A stretch of DNA of 26,149 nucleotides from Butyrivibrio sp. (GTDB lineage Bacteria; Bacillota_A; Clostridia; Lachnospirales; Lachnospiraceae), in assembly GCF_024699075.1 (NCBI RefSeq), contig NZ_JAILQF010000455.1, positions 1-26,149 of the forward strand. The letters are read 5' to 3'. Numbering within the stretch: position 1 is the stretch's first letter; every line of letters begins with the position of its first letter. The notes under the pieces were generated by a model. The model was given only the letters and a program-made list of their open reading frames with translations. It had not been told where the DNA came from and ran no database searches. The position numbers and the translations under genes are program-made. Positions 7,452 through 16,734 of the stretch are shown in pieces.

Positions 7452-7503
7452 AAAATCAAATAAAAAGCTCCCGACATAAGTTTCATGCCTTACATCGAGA
7501 GCT
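7452..7503 (-). terminator. Rho-independent terminator downstream of the large multidomain gene
   Basis: Arms 7489-7503 and 7466-7480 form a 15-bp stem with an 8-nt loop. Read as minus-strand RNA all 15 positions pair (three as G-U); on the plus strand they would be mismatches, which fixes the orientation. A T-rich run (7452-7465) follows. Confidence 0.75.
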
Positions 7504-7724
7504 ATCATCTCTAACATCACTGACGAAATATATTTATATATATTACCGCCATTATGAGTCCACAAATACTATATCCCCCTAATGTAAAGTATGAACTTAT
7601 CAAGGTTCAATACTACTCTGCACTTCCGTCAACTAAATTATATATTTTCATTTTATTACTTTTTGTGTACTATTACAAACACATCAGCACGGTATAATGA
7701 TAACTTCTAAATAATATTACCACC

Positions 7725-10700
7725 TCATAGATTTTCATTTATTATTCTCGTAATTTCACCTGCAATCTTATAGTACACATTCCTGCTAAAGTGATTTATG
7801 CTGTCCTCAAAATCATTCTGTGAGTTAATAAAGTCCGTAATGTTAATAACTTTCATTTGGTAATGATCAAGAGCAAACTCAGTAATGAGCGGATTATACT
7901 CTCTGTATATTTCTGCCATGCCATCAAACTCCGGGCTACTTTCTTCGTATTCCACTTCACTTCCAAGTATCAGTATGAACAAAGGACTTCCTTTAACATT
8001 TTCATATATATAATCAAGATTCCTAAACAAAAGCTCTATTGGTGTAATACCCACAAATTCCCATCCAGCACTAAAGCTATTTATTATCGATTCTGTAAAT
8101 GGAAATCCATGTCCTTGTATTTCACCGTTTATAAAGCCTTCTTTATTGGCAGGATCTGTAAGAATCTGATTCTTATTAGAAAATGCTATGTACTCGTCAG
8201 CATTTTTTCTCTTATAAAGCCCCTGAACCATATCCGCCAGACAGCTGTAGCATATGACGTGATACTCTTCTTCAAAAAGTTTTGTAGTAAAATCCCCTTT
8301 TGTAATAAAAGGAACATCACTAAGTATCTCTTCTATCTTATCTGCTGACAGATGCGTACTTTCCCAAATATGCATGCTGTGATTTTGAGCTGTGGTTATA
8401 AATCCATATTCATTTATATAATTAAATTCAGAAGTAATTGATGCTCCTGCAAGATAAGGCTCTATAGAGTCCAGATCGCACGGGCCCTTTAAAAGAATAC
8501 GAACTCTCCCCTTTTGTCCAGCATCTTCTATCACTTCCATGTCAACATCTTCTGTTATCCAGTCTACATTTTTATACTTAAAAAGCTTACTTGAAACAGG
8601 CTCTTTTATCTCAAATTCAGGACACCCAAGTTTGTTATAGACATACTGTTCAATGCCCATTCCAAGCACTCTACAGGAGAATAGAAAATGCTCTATTTTA
8701 CTTTCTCTCCTGTTATAACAATAAAAACCGATTATTCCATAATCTCCAAATCTGTCCTTTGCCCGAATATATGCACAATCATTCCAATCATTTGATATAA
8801 GCCTTGTAAGTAAGTCCTTGTTGTCTCTGTTTTTAGTATAATTCAACTGATTACTGCGTCCTACAAGATCAGTAATTCTATCTATCTGTACCAGACAGTC
8901 TCTATTAATTGTTATCTTTATATCACTATCATGTAAAAACTGCTCCTTCGACATACTCATTACCTGCGCAGCTCTTTTTTTCTCTAACAGCTTGTACTGG
9001 GAAAGTCTGCTATGAGAAGTATCTTTAGCAGCAGTTTTGACATAATATGTATTAAGGTATGGTATTATATCGGGCGTTGCTGTCATTATATTATTATTAT
9101 AAAATTTTGCTTCTTCTAGGTTTCTTTGATTGTCATCAATAAAGAGCACATTTTCTGCGCGCAACCCCATAGCCGACAATTTGTCAGCAATTTGCTGTCC
9201 CTTTTCTTCCCAATTGATATTATTGAATACAAAAAGATCAGAAATTCCAGCTTTTTCAAGCTCCTCTATAACAGCTTTCTCATCATTTTTGGATGAAATA
9301 CTATTGACCACACCGTGATCAGTAATAAGCTTTATAAGGTCAACGTTGGCAATATCAAGAATAACTTCGCCTTCACTTAATGTTCCTTGCCATAAAGTAT
9401 CATCCATATCCCATATGATCAATTTAATATCGTTATAAGGAAAATCCTCGTACTCCTTATTTTTAATAATTATTGTACCTTTAGCATTCAATAGACTTAC
9501 TAATACACTGGCTGTAACTTCATCAAGTGAGCTCGCCACTGTATTGTCTATTATAATCACGTCAAAATATCCTTCAGAATAAAACTCTGTCAATATATCA
9601 AGACTTAGTACAACTTCTTCTGTCTTTCTGACTATTTCATAGATTTTGTCATTTGTCTCAACACCCACGGTCTCGCATTTTGCAAAAAGGCTCCTTATTG
9701 CCTTAAGCTCTGCTCCAAGTCCGCATCCATAATGCAGCACCTTAAAGTGATCAGTATTCCCGAATGGTATCTGGGATATAACCGTTCCACTGGCATATGC
9801 ATAGTCAAGAATGTCAAAACCATATTTTTTTATAAATAGCTTATGATGATCTTCAAGAAGTTTCTGATAATCAGTCTTAATAAAGCTCTGGCTTCCGGCA
9901 TGATAAATAAAGCTGTTCCTGACAAGTTGCAGCCTATAACCTCTCTTCAATATCTCAATAGACAGAGCATCATCTTCAAAATATCCAGGAGCGAAATCTT
10001 CATCAAAGCCTCCTATATCATTCCAGACTTTTCTCCTTATAAGCATAGCAAAGCCTGAAAGCCTTGTGCGCTCAAGACATGGGTTCTTCATAGGAACATT
10101 TATCTTTGCTCCATATTTAAAATATTCTTCAACACTATCAAATGTAATATCTATCTGTTGCTTATTACCGGCATAATTAGATATACTTCCTACCGCACCT
10201 ATATCATCAGAATGATGCAAAGCCTGCCTCAAAAAATACAGTGCATCAAACACAAGTCTGGTATCATTATTAAGCAGAAATACATCTGCAGTCTCATATT
10301 CTGTTCCAATGCTGGACTCTACCCCTTGGTTGCAGGCAGGACCAAAGCCTTTATTCTCATCATTTTGGATGAGTATTATATCTTTCTGATCAAGCAACCA
10401 TTTTTCAACTCCATCAGTTGAAGCATTATCTACCACTACTATTTGGTACGTGCCCTTCGTAAGAACATCTCTTATGCTTTCTATATTACTCTGCATAAGA
10501 TTCATAGAATTATAAGAAACAATAACAATTAGCGTCTTATTATCAATTACCCGGTCCTGATTATATCCACCGCTTCTATGATTGATCACATCAGAAACAG
10601 TAAGATCATCTTCCCATATCTCTTTATATCCATCTTTATATTCCATTTGGGCAGCCTGAAGAAGCTTTTTGGCTGAGATTTTCTGCTGAACCTCTGGATT

Positions 10701-11561
10701 ATCAAAAAAGCCCTTACTTTCTTCTAAAAGAGTGTGCCCCTTTTCAAAAGAAATCGCATCAAAATCTCTTCCAAGCCACTCAAAATCTCTATCACAGATT
10801 GTTTTTATATCAAAAAACGTCCCTCCTAGCCTAAAGGAATGCCATTCTCTTAACTTGTACACAGATGAATATCTAAGCGCCACAAATGTTCCATAGGTTT
10901 CGAATTCACTAAACGCTGAATCATATATTTTCTCAAGCTCTATTGCATTAATGATCTTTTCCCAGAATTTAGTGCCGGGGATATTTTCATTTTTTTCAAT
11001 TTCAGTGATAAGGCTTCGCATAATATCTGCGCGAAAAAGCATATGCTCAGAGATAAAAGACCGTTCTATAACCTTTCCAAATCCGGGAAGAATTTTTCCC
11101 ATAGTTTCAAAGTATTCAGGATGATATTCATGTTTAAGATCAAGATAAGGTTGTCCAGTCTCAAGACTGAACATATTGATCTTGCGGCAAGGCAAAGTGT
11201 CACCATCCCATACCATATAGTATTCATCCTTGCATATGAATGCATATTGCATCTTAAGAAACTGCTGATAATACCAACCAGTTATTCCTCGAGGAAGAGG
11301 ATTGTCCCCTATGATTGAATGAAGTCTATCAGACATACATGCATGAACTTCAGCAAATGGCAGAATATCGTTTTCATCAATCCAATCAGATCTATCGGCA
11401 ACTTGACTATTTTCAACCAAGCCCGCTACCCCTCGAGATCCAATAAAGCATAAATTACCGTAATCAAAATTATCTATCAGTCTATAATACAAAAGTAAAA
11501 GTCTCTCACAATCTGCAGGAGTAACTACTATCAAAGCATCGAATTTCTTTGAACTATCCAT
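7725..11561 (-). CDS. Giant multidomain protein: DUF6492-like GT, GT2, methyltransferase-like, FkbH-type HAD, SGNH-like
   Basis: Numbering is from the upstream TTG at 11582 (1285 aa); the better start is ATG 11561 (residue 8), with AGGATGG just upstream and matching its paralogue. Residues 10-326: DUF6492-like transferase (WDGD at 125-128). Residues 348-570: GT2 domain with VIVSYNS, VVVDNASTD, NNDT (438-441) and YFEDDALS. Residues 610-710: short methyltransferase-like fold (VLHYGCGLG). Residues 719-990: FkbH, an HAD-type family that attaches 3-carbon glyceryl units to carrier proteins, with motifs DMDDTLW (725-731), SSKND and FIDDN plus the C-terminal RSNQLNYTKNR block. Residues 1025-1285: probable SGNH-like hydrolase or transferase (LLKGPCDLDS; DSINHFSRNVYY). 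A glycan-building enzyme that also adds a small acyl-like group is a fair inference. No carrier protein is seen nearby. First domain duplicates 3076-4053. Domains 1, 2 and FkbH are firm; the other two are moderate. Confidence 0.85.
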   Translation of the reverse strand: MDSSKKFDALIVVTPADCERLLLLYYRLIDNFDYGNLCFIGSRGVAGLVENSQVADRSDWIDENDILPFAEVHACMSDRLHSIIGDNPLPRGITGWYYQQFLKMQYAFICKDEYYMVWDGDTLPCRKINMFSLETGQPYLDLKHEYHPEYFETMGKILPGFGKVIERSFISEHMLFRADIMRSLITEIEKNENIPGTKFWEKIINAIELEKIYDSAFSEFETYGTFVALRYSSVYKLREWHSFRLGGTFFDIKTICDRDFEWLGRDFDAISFEKGHTLLEESKGFFDNPEVQQKISAKKLLQAAQMEYKDGYKEIWEDDLTVSDVINHRSGGYNQDRVIDNKTLIVIVSYNSMNLMQSNIESIRDVLTKGTYQIVVVDNASTDGVEKWLLDQKDIILIQNDENKGFGPACNQGVESSIGTEYETADVFLLNNDTRLVFDALYFLRQALHHSDDIGAVGSISNYAGNKQQIDITFDSVEEYFKYGAKINVPMKNPCLERTRLSGFAMLIRRKVWNDIGGFDEDFAPGYFEDDALSIEILKRGYRLQLVRNSFIYHAGSQSFIKTDYQKLLEDHHKLFIKKYGFDILDYAYASGTVISQIPFGNTDHFKVLHYGCGLGAELKAIRSLFAKCETVGVETNDKIYEIVRKTEEVVLSLDILTEFYSEGYFDVIIIDNTVASSLDEVTASVLVSLLNAKGTIIIKNKEYEDFPYNDIKLIIWDMDDTLWQGTLSEGEVILDIANVDLIKLITDHGVVNSISSKNDEKAVIEELEKAGISDLFVFNNINWEEKGQQIADKLSAMGLRAENVLFIDDNQRNLEEAKFYNNNIMTATPDIIPYLNTYYVKTAAKDTSHSRLSQYKLLEKKRAAQVMSMSKEQFLHDSDIKITINRDCLVQIDRITDLVGRSNQLNYTKNRDNKDLLTRLISNDWNDCAYIRAKDRFGDYGIIGFYCYNRRESKIEHFLFSCRVLGMGIEQYVYNKLGCPEFEIKEPVSSKLFKYKNVDWITEDVDMEVIEDAGQKGRVRILLKGPCDLDSIEPYLAGASITSEFNYINEYGFITTAQNHSMHIWESTHLSADKIEEILSDVPFITKGDFTTKLFEEEYHVICYSCLADMVQGLYKRKNADEYIAFSNKNQILTDPANKEGFINGEIQGHGFPFTESIINSFSAGWEFVGITPIELLFRNLDYIYENVKGSPLFILILGSEVEYEESSPEFDGMAEIYREYNPLITEFALDHYQMKVINITDFINSQNDFEDSINHFSRNVYYKIAGEITRIINENL

Positions 11562-11767
11562 CATTATCCATCCTATCTGCAATTTGAATTATTCTTCATC
11601 ATTTGAACATGCTCAACAAATGACATAAATCTTATTTCATATCTATTTCATTAATTTTCTACAAGATATTAATGTATTTACATATATTTATTTTATTACT
11701 CTATTTACTTTTAAACAATTCATTATATTCGCAATATCGTTATTTAATAAAACAAATTCGCTCTACA

Positions 11768-11776
11768 TGATATAAT
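11768..11776 (+). promoter_or_regulatory. Extended -10 promoter element before the LicD fusion gene
   Basis: TGATATAAT (TG at 11768-11769, TATAAT at 11771-11776) lies 38 nt before the start at 11814 in the AT-rich 230-bp divergent spacer. The -35 position (TAAAAC) is poor, as is common for extended -10 promoters. Confidence 0.45.
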
Positions 11777-11813
11777 TAAATAATCAAACTAACATTCTAA
11801 TAGGACTAATTTT

Positions 11814-13286
11814 ATGAAACACAGTTTAGACTTTTTTCGAGATGAAGTTAGAAATGGTTTCTATATACCTACGGCTGTGAAACAGTCATGGGCTAGTTCT
11901 CTTGACGTTTTAGCTGAAATAGACAGAATCTGTCAGAAGTATAATATCACTTACTTTGCAGATTGGGGAACTTTCCTTGGAGCTGTACGTCATGGTGGCT
12001 TTGTACCATGGGATGATGATATAGATATTTGCATGAAAAGAGATGACTATATAAGATTCAGAGAAGTTGCTGACAAGGAGCTTCCTTCTGACTATGTCAT
12101 TCACAATTATAAGAATCAAAAAAATCACTGGCTTTTCTTATCACGCGTTGTTGATAAAAGCTCATTTTGCTTCAATGAAGACTATTTAGAAAAACATTAT
12201 AATTTCCCATGGCTTTCCGGTATTGATATTTTCATTAAAGATTATTTATATATCGATGAAAAGAAAGAAAAGGAGCGCTGCGACAAGATTTTGCACATAC
12301 TTGCTCATGCTGAAATTGATATTGGAAATTGTGATATCTTCGCAGCAATTGCTAAGTACGAAGAAGCAGAGAAACTTATGTCTGCCGTAACACCAAGTGA
12401 CTCTGATACTGTCGGACAGATTTTCCCTTGGATATTAAAAGGTGGCAGAGGTGAGCCTAAGTCGTATTATGACAGTGTTATACGGGTTCCCTTTGAAGAT
12501 ACCACTATTCCTATTCCTTCACATTACAACGAACTCCTTTCAATGCGCTATGAAAACTATAACGAAGTTAAAAAAGTATGGGATGGACATGCATATCCTG
12601 CTTTTGATAATCAGCGTATTAATTTCGAAAAAGAAATTGGAGAAAAGCTTCCTTCTTTTTCATTTTCAGAAGCACTGCTAAAAAGAGCATCATACCTTGA
12701 ATGCTTCAATAAGGAGAAGAAAGTCATACTATTTCTTCCAATTGGTCCAAAGGAATGGTCGGGTTTTCACGATATATATGAAGAAACATCTGCATCACCG
12801 GATACAGATGTTTTTGTAGTGCCTATTCCTCTTTTATTTAAAGATTTTTTTGGAAAAATCAAAATGTCAGAATACGAGATAAAAGAAGCTACAAAGATTG
12901 ATGAGTATCCTCAGGATCTTCCTCTTTACGATTGGGCAAATCTTGATCTTGTCACTCTAAGTCCTGATATGATATATATACAAAGCCCTTACGATAACGA
13001 AAATCCATGTCTTACAGTTCCTGAATATTTTTACTCCAAGAATCTCCAGAGATATACCAAGGAACTCATTTACATTCCCATTTCAAGAACTTCCGAATTT
13101 ACAGAAAAAGACATTACCGATCAGATCAATCTAAAATTTTACGTTACAATGCCAGGACTTTTCTATTCCGATAAAGTCATTCTGCAATCCGATAATATCA
13201 AAAAGCAATATATTGATACGCTCGTGAACTTTTCAGGCAAGGACACCTATGATTATTGGAATAATAAAATATATGTATCTACTTGA
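11814..13286 (+). CDS. LicD fused to the N-terminal half of a CDP-glycerol glycerophosphotransferase-like protein
   Basis: In this 490-aa protein, residues 1-280 are a full LicD phosphotransferase with WGTFLGAVRHGG (51-62), the metal cluster WDDDID (66-71) and the family C-terminus ending in HAYPAFDNQ. Residues ~302-480 match the first ~180 residues of the protein at 17682-18671: VILFLPIGPKEWSGF, VVPIPL, DMIYIQSPYDN, TVPEYFYSKNLQRYTKELIYIP and KVILQSDN. The C-terminal domain (W-R-P-x and YYGD motifs) is absent and the gene stops after NNKIYVST. Elsewhere LicD and the full GPT-like protein are separate neighbouring genes (16735-18671), so this is a gene fusion that has lost, or never gained, the last domain. 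Its last 8 bp overlap the end of the convergent epimerase-like gene, hinting at a rearrangement point. Weak AGGA box upstream of the ATG. Confidence 0.82.
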   Translation: MKHSLDFFRDEVRNGFYIPTAVKQSWASSLDVLAEIDRICQKYNITYFADWGTFLGAVRHGGFVPWDDDIDICMKRDDYIRFREVADKELPSDYVIHNYKNQKNHWLFLSRVVDKSSFCFNEDYLEKHYNFPWLSGIDIFIKDYLYIDEKKEKERCDKILHILAHAEIDIGNCDIFAAIAKYEEAEKLMSAVTPSDSDTVGQIFPWILKGGRGEPKSYYDSVIRVPFEDTTIPIPSHYNELLSMRYENYNEVKKVWDGHAYPAFDNQRINFEKEIGEKLPSFSFSEALLKRASYLECFNKEKKVILFLPIGPKEWSGFHDIYEETSASPDTDVFVVPIPLLFKDFFGKIKMSEYEIKEATKIDEYPQDLPLYDWANLDLVTLSPDMIYIQSPYDNENPCLTVPEYFYSKNLQRYTKELIYIPISRTSEFTEKDITDQINLKFYVTMPGLFYSDKVILQSDNIKKQYIDTLVNFSGKDTYDYWNNKIYVST

Positions 13287-13959
13287 GGTAGCTAAAGTCC
13301 ATCCCCCTTACTGAGCTAATAATTTTACTGTAGCTTCTTCTTTTTCCAAACAATAGTGTTGTACCCAGCACAAAGCCATCAATTCCTTTAGGTGCATATT
13401 TTTTGATTTTTTCTGCGCTACACGCTCCATCCCAAAACAACTTATACCCCATGTTTTCACGCAGTGAAATAAGCTGCTCCACTTTCTCACCTACATACGG
13501 TAGAAACATCTGGCTTGCATTACCCGGATTAACCGCCATTATCAACACATGATCTGCAAGGCGGAGCATCTCTTTTACTGTTTCTACACTTGTTCCAGGG
13601 TTAATTGCTATTCCTGGGTGCATTCCAGCGTCAATTATTTTTTGAAGGGTAGCTGATGGATGGTACTCTGCCTCTGTATGAATGTACACAGTATCTCCTG
13701 GACGAAGTTTATCCAGAAACAACTCAATACTATTTCTGGGATGTTCTATCATAAGATGAACATCCAATGGCTTTTTTGTTAATTTGGCGATGCATGCCAT
13801 ATCATATAATGACATAGCAAAATTGTGTACATACCTTCCATCCATTATGTCAATATGAAAAGAATCTATGCCAGCATCTTCAAGATCTCGAACTTCTTTT
13901 TCCAAATTACAAAAATTTGCACACATCATGGACGCAGAAAGCGTAAAATCATTAGTCAT
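13279..13959 (-). CDS. Ribulose-phosphate 3-epimerase-like protein, cassette copy 2
   Basis: This 226-aa paralogue of the product of 683-1336 has the same catalytic residues (H35, D37, H68, D177) and the same departures from housekeeping Rpe: GNASQ in the mobile loop and WDGAC replacing VDGG. Two divergent paralogues keeping the same unusual residues imply selection for a specialised substrate. RPE-superfamily members epimerise C3 of ketose phosphates; which one is not readable here. It is the last gene of the operon GT / LicD / GPT C-domain / epimerase, 11 bp after the preceding stop, with AAGGGGG before its ATG. It has no visible terminator and its 3' end overlaps the convergent LicD fusion gene. 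Confidence 0.8.
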   Translation of the reverse strand: MTNDFTLSASMMCANFCNLEKEVRDLEDAGIDSFHIDIMDGRYVHNFAMSLYDMACIAKLTKKPLDVHLMIEHPRNSIELFLDKLRPGDTVYIHTEAEYHPSATLQKIIDAGMHPGIAINPGTSVETVKEMLRLADHVLIMAVNPGNASQMFLPYVGEKVEQLISLRENMGYKLFWDGACSAEKIKKYAPKGIDGFVLGTTLLFGKRRSYSKIISSVRGMDFSYLK

Positions 13960-13970
13960 ATAGCCCCCTT

Positions 13971-14342
13971 TTAAAAAAGGTGAATATTTCTGATCATGAC
14001 AGGTATATTAGTTTCTTTGGCTTCATATACTAAATTCCCCACATCTCCAAAAAAAGCGTCACAGCTAAAAAGAACTTTCTTAATTTCTACTTCTTCTGAT
14101 GTATTATCTAATATCCCCCATTTTTCTTTTATAAATAGTTCAACAAGATTCAGGTAATCCGTCGTCACTTCAGATTTATTTAGTCTTAAAAATTCCTCTG
14201 TTCTATGATACGGATGCCATATTACTTCCACTTTATCCTTAGCTTGGCGAAAGGTTTCTAAATCTCTTCTAAGTTTTTCTATTGCATCCTCACCATCTTC
14301 CAGAAATGGCAGTACATCTGTATAAAAAAATATCCTCTTCAC
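13971..14342 (-). CDS. Stand-alone C-terminal GPT-like domain, copy 2
   Basis: This 123-aa protein is homologous along its length to 1416-1775. Both begin M-K-R then Y-T-D-V-L-P, carry a VIWHPYHRTEEF block, and end CDAFFGD...IPVMI. It represents only the last domain of the CDP-glycerol glycerophosphotransferase-like family. The GTG start shares a base with the TAG stop of the upstream LicD gene (TAGTG), and GAGGGA lies about 8 nt upstream, so the two are translationally coupled. Conservation as a separate gene in two cassettes argues that it is functional, perhaps as a partner of LicD or of an N-half protein. Confidence 0.6.
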   Translation of the reverse strand: MKRIFFYTDVLPFLEDGEDAIEKLRRDLETFRQAKDKVEVIWHPYHRTEEFLRLNKSEVTTDYLNLVELFIKEKWGILDNTSEEVEIKKVLFSCDAFFGDVGNLVYEAKETNIPVMIRNIHLF

Positions 14343-15361
14343 TATAATTCCCTCGGATCAACAACAAGGCTTCCATCAGCGTTATACTCAAGAAATTCTT
14401 CCGGGATTTCCCATTTTCTTTTTTGGTGTTCTTTGTAAAGTGTTTCTCGCTGGTACTTATAACTTGGATACTCATGCTGGCTACCGAATTTTACAATTTT
14501 TCTATAGTCACCATATATTTTCTCTAAAAATTCGTTGTACTTTCTTGGAATTGGTACTGTCAGCACATTCTCATATGGCACCAAAATCCTATCCGTAAAG
14601 TATTCCTTTTTTAAACCTCTTTCTCCGTAGTAAATGACTTGTTCCCTATTTTCAACAGTTTCAGATTCTGAATCTTCACATAAGCTACAGGCAAGATCCA
14701 GAAGGCGTAAAATCTGATTTTTCACAGGTTCATCACCAGTAAAAACATAGTCAAGCTCATTTTGAATTGTTTTTGCAATAGTTTTGTATTCACTTAATTC
14801 GTCGCTAGAAATAGTAGCATCATCTACTTTCCATTGAAGCATCAACATCCTATCCAGCAATCTGATGAGTTTGTCCTGATAAGCATATTCTTCTTGATTT
14901 ACTGGCACTTTATCAAAAACAAATACGTCTATTCCTGTGGCATAGGGGCATCCATGAAATTTTTCAAGATGTGCAGGGCTTGTATTTAATCTGTTCCCTG
15001 TGGTAATTCCAAAGCACATTTCCTTTGGTGGTAACGCTCCAGGAAGAAGAGACACTGACTTCAAATAGACCGGTAGTTCTCTTGCAACTACATCCACAAA
15101 TCTATCGTAATCACCTCTCAGCATGCCAATATCAATATCATCATCCCACGGAATGAATCCCTTGTGTCTGACCGCTCCAAGGAGAGAACCGTAGCACATA
15201 ATATATTGGATATCATGCTTTTTACATACTTCATTTACCCATGACAATATTTCCATCTCTGATGCCCAGAATCTTTTCATCATTGATGTAATATGGAAGC
15301 CGCATCTGAACTCATTTTTAAAATAATTGTCATCAAATTTAAGCATTTTGCTTTTAGCCAT
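14342..15361 (-). CDS. LicD family phosphotransferase, copy 2
   Basis: This 339-aa LicD protein has CYGSLLGAVRHKG from residue 56 and the acidic metal cluster WDDDID (72-77). A C-terminal HEYPSYKYQRETLYK block is equivalent to that of the paralogues, followed by a 30-residue tail unique to this copy. It would transfer a phospho-substituent from a CDP-linked donor to a glycan. Its ATG overlaps the last codons of the upstream glycosyltransferase (8-bp overlap), and its stop overlaps the next GTG, so the four-gene operon is tightly coupled. Gene order LicD / GPT C-domain / epimerase repeats the 683-2821 cassette. Confidence 0.88.
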   Translation of the reverse strand: MAKSKMLKFDDNYFKNEFRCGFHITSMMKRFWASEMEILSWVNEVCKKHDIQYIMCYGSLLGAVRHKGFIPWDDDIDIGMLRGDYDRFVDVVARELPVYLKSVSLLPGALPPKEMCFGITTGNRLNTSPAHLEKFHGCPYATGIDVFVFDKVPVNQEEYAYQDKLIRLLDRMLMLQWKVDDATISSDELSEYKTIAKTIQNELDYVFTGDEPVKNQILRLLDLACSLCEDSESETVENREQVIYYGERGLKKEYFTDRILVPYENVLTVPIPRKYNEFLEKIYGDYRKIVKFGSQHEYPSYKYQRETLYKEHQKRKWEIPEEFLEYNADGSLVVDPREL

Positions 15362-16541
15362 TCTCCATAATATTAAGGCATGTCTTAATGATCTCTATTG
15401 CCCTTAAACGAGTAGTATGCTTAGACAGAACTTCTTCGTATCCATTTTGTGCTATCTGCTGCCTTTCATCTTCATGCTCCAGATAATATTTAATTTTCTT
15501 TTTTAAATCATTTGTGTCTGAATAAGTTTCTAAATGTACACCCGGCCTAAAATAATCCGTAATCTCATCCTGTTCATTAGTTAGGAGAAAACCCCTGCAG
15601 GATAAAACATCCCATATTCTCTGTGGGAGTCCTGTTTGTATAGATTTAAGTGTAACATTCAGATTAATCTTGCTGTTTCTAAATACAAAAGGCATCTCTG
15701 TTAGAGTCTTTACCCCATCATGGATTACAACCTTTTTTGAGAGTTCTAGAGTTTCACTTCTTGTAAAAAAGTGCACTTTAGCATTTTGAAACGACTCTGC
15801 AAGCTCCTTTAACATAGATATTCTCTCAATATACGCCATATGTGGAGCAATATAGTTATTCATTATGACAAAGCGTTCCATATTCATCACATAATTGTCA
15901 TATCTATCAAAGTCATCAATAGACTTTTCTATTTCAGATATATCTGTATCGGAAAGACAACTTTCTATAGCATCAAATCCTTGCGCAGAGCTATCAATTT
16001 GCTTTTTCATTGCTTGTAAAACTTTTTCTCTTATCCCCCTTGAAAGGATAATATCTGAAAAAGGATCCTTTTCTTTATATGTTGAGCCAACAAAAGAAAT
16101 ATCATATTCCGCTTTATATCTATCTCCCAAAAGATTATCATTTCTATAGCATGGTGCACCTAAAGGGAGATAAAAAATGTGTCCTGGATTTTCTGCACAA
16201 ATAGATAAATACTGACTTCTATCAAACAAAAACACTCTGTTTACACTATTTCTGATGCTATTATGAAATATCTCAATCACCGGACAATCAACTGATACAG
16301 CAACATAAGCTAAACTGAGTCGTTGGCATATTATAGATAAGAATGGAAAAAAATTAATTGAAAAAATAAACACAGGTTTATGATCAACTATCATATTACC
16401 AAGTCTTGTAAGCCTCTTGCTATCATCAATACTGTCATCCATACCGTCATTATCCTCTATGACAGATATTCCCATCTTCGAAAAAGCGTCGATATAATCC
16501 GGCTCACATATACTATTGTATCGGTAGATTATAATGTTCAC
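15354..16541 (-). CDS. CgeB/DUF3880-like GT-B glycosyltransferase
   Basis: This 395-aa protein has an N-terminal Rossmann-like half with YRYNSICEP, FSINFFPFLSIIC (60-72), VSVDCPV (82-88) and NRVFLFD, a type seen in CgeB/DUF3880 proteins. The C-terminal half resembles glycosyl transferase group 1: FRNSKINLNVTLKSIQTGLPQRIWDVLSCRGFLLTNE (287-323), then EITDYFRPGVHL and a KKKIKYYLEHEDERQQIAQNG helix. These residues contact the nucleotide-sugar in the family. It is the first gene of the four-gene minus operon; GTG start, with AGAGGG about 8 nt upstream. It is the intact counterpart of the truncated gene at 4134-4496 and a distant paralogue of the flagellar-cluster gene at 23288-24469. Confidence 0.8.
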   Translation of the reverse strand: MNIIIYRYNSICEPDYIDAFSKMGISVIEDNDGMDDSIDDSKRLTRLGNMIVDHKPVFIFSINFFPFLSIICQRLSLAYVAVSVDCPVIEIFHNSIRNSVNRVFLFDRSQYLSICAENPGHIFYLPLGAPCYRNDNLLGDRYKAEYDISFVGSTYKEKDPFSDIILSRGIREKVLQAMKKQIDSSAQGFDAIESCLSDTDISEIEKSIDDFDRYDNYVMNMERFVIMNNYIAPHMAYIERISMLKELAESFQNAKVHFFTRSETLELSKKVVIHDGVKTLTEMPFVFRNSKINLNVTLKSIQTGLPQRIWDVLSCRGFLLTNEQDEITDYFRPGVHLETYSDTNDLKKKIKYYLEHEDERQQIAQNGYEEVLSKHTTRLRAIEIIKTCLNIMENG

Positions 16542-16671
16542 CTAATACCCTCTTTAAAAAATTCCTATTTGCAACATATTAGATCAATCATAATAATTCC
16601 TATTGTATTTATATATACAATTTTACTACATATATAATTTTTGTGCTTTATTTAATTTATAATTAATTGTT

Positions 16672-16700
16672 TTGCCACACACCCTTACATTTGATAAAAT
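16672..16700 (+). promoter_or_regulatory. Promoter of the LicD/GPT operon
   Basis: TTGCCA (16672-16677) and TAAAAT (16695-16700) are separated by exactly 17 nt, a good sigma-70-type pair. They lie 35 nt before the ATG at 16735, within the 180-bp divergent spacer. Confidence 0.65.
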
Positions 16701-16734
16701 ATTTATGTGATGTCAAACCACTTTGGAGAAACAG

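Larger units (their letters stand above)
7318..7724. other. 407-bp AT-rich spacer between two minus-strand genes
   Basis: It holds a terminator for the large upstream gene (7452-7503) and a probable promoter for the DUF4422 gene (7337-7364). The remaining ~220 bp next to the stop of the large gene show no convincing open frame, repeat or structure. The open frame on the plus strand at 7331-7582 has no ribosome binding site and low-complexity content, and is not considered a gene. Confidence 0.6.

Noticed and set aside
7331..7582. 83-codon open frame on the plus strand
   Set aside because: Low-complexity Ile/Tyr/Ser content in AT-rich spacer, no ribosome binding site, and it overlaps a terminator of the opposite strand.
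7857..11318. Several plus-strand open frames of 60-160 codons
   Set aside because: They lie antisense within the 1285-aa gene, whose domains account for the whole stretch; no motifs or ribosome binding sites.
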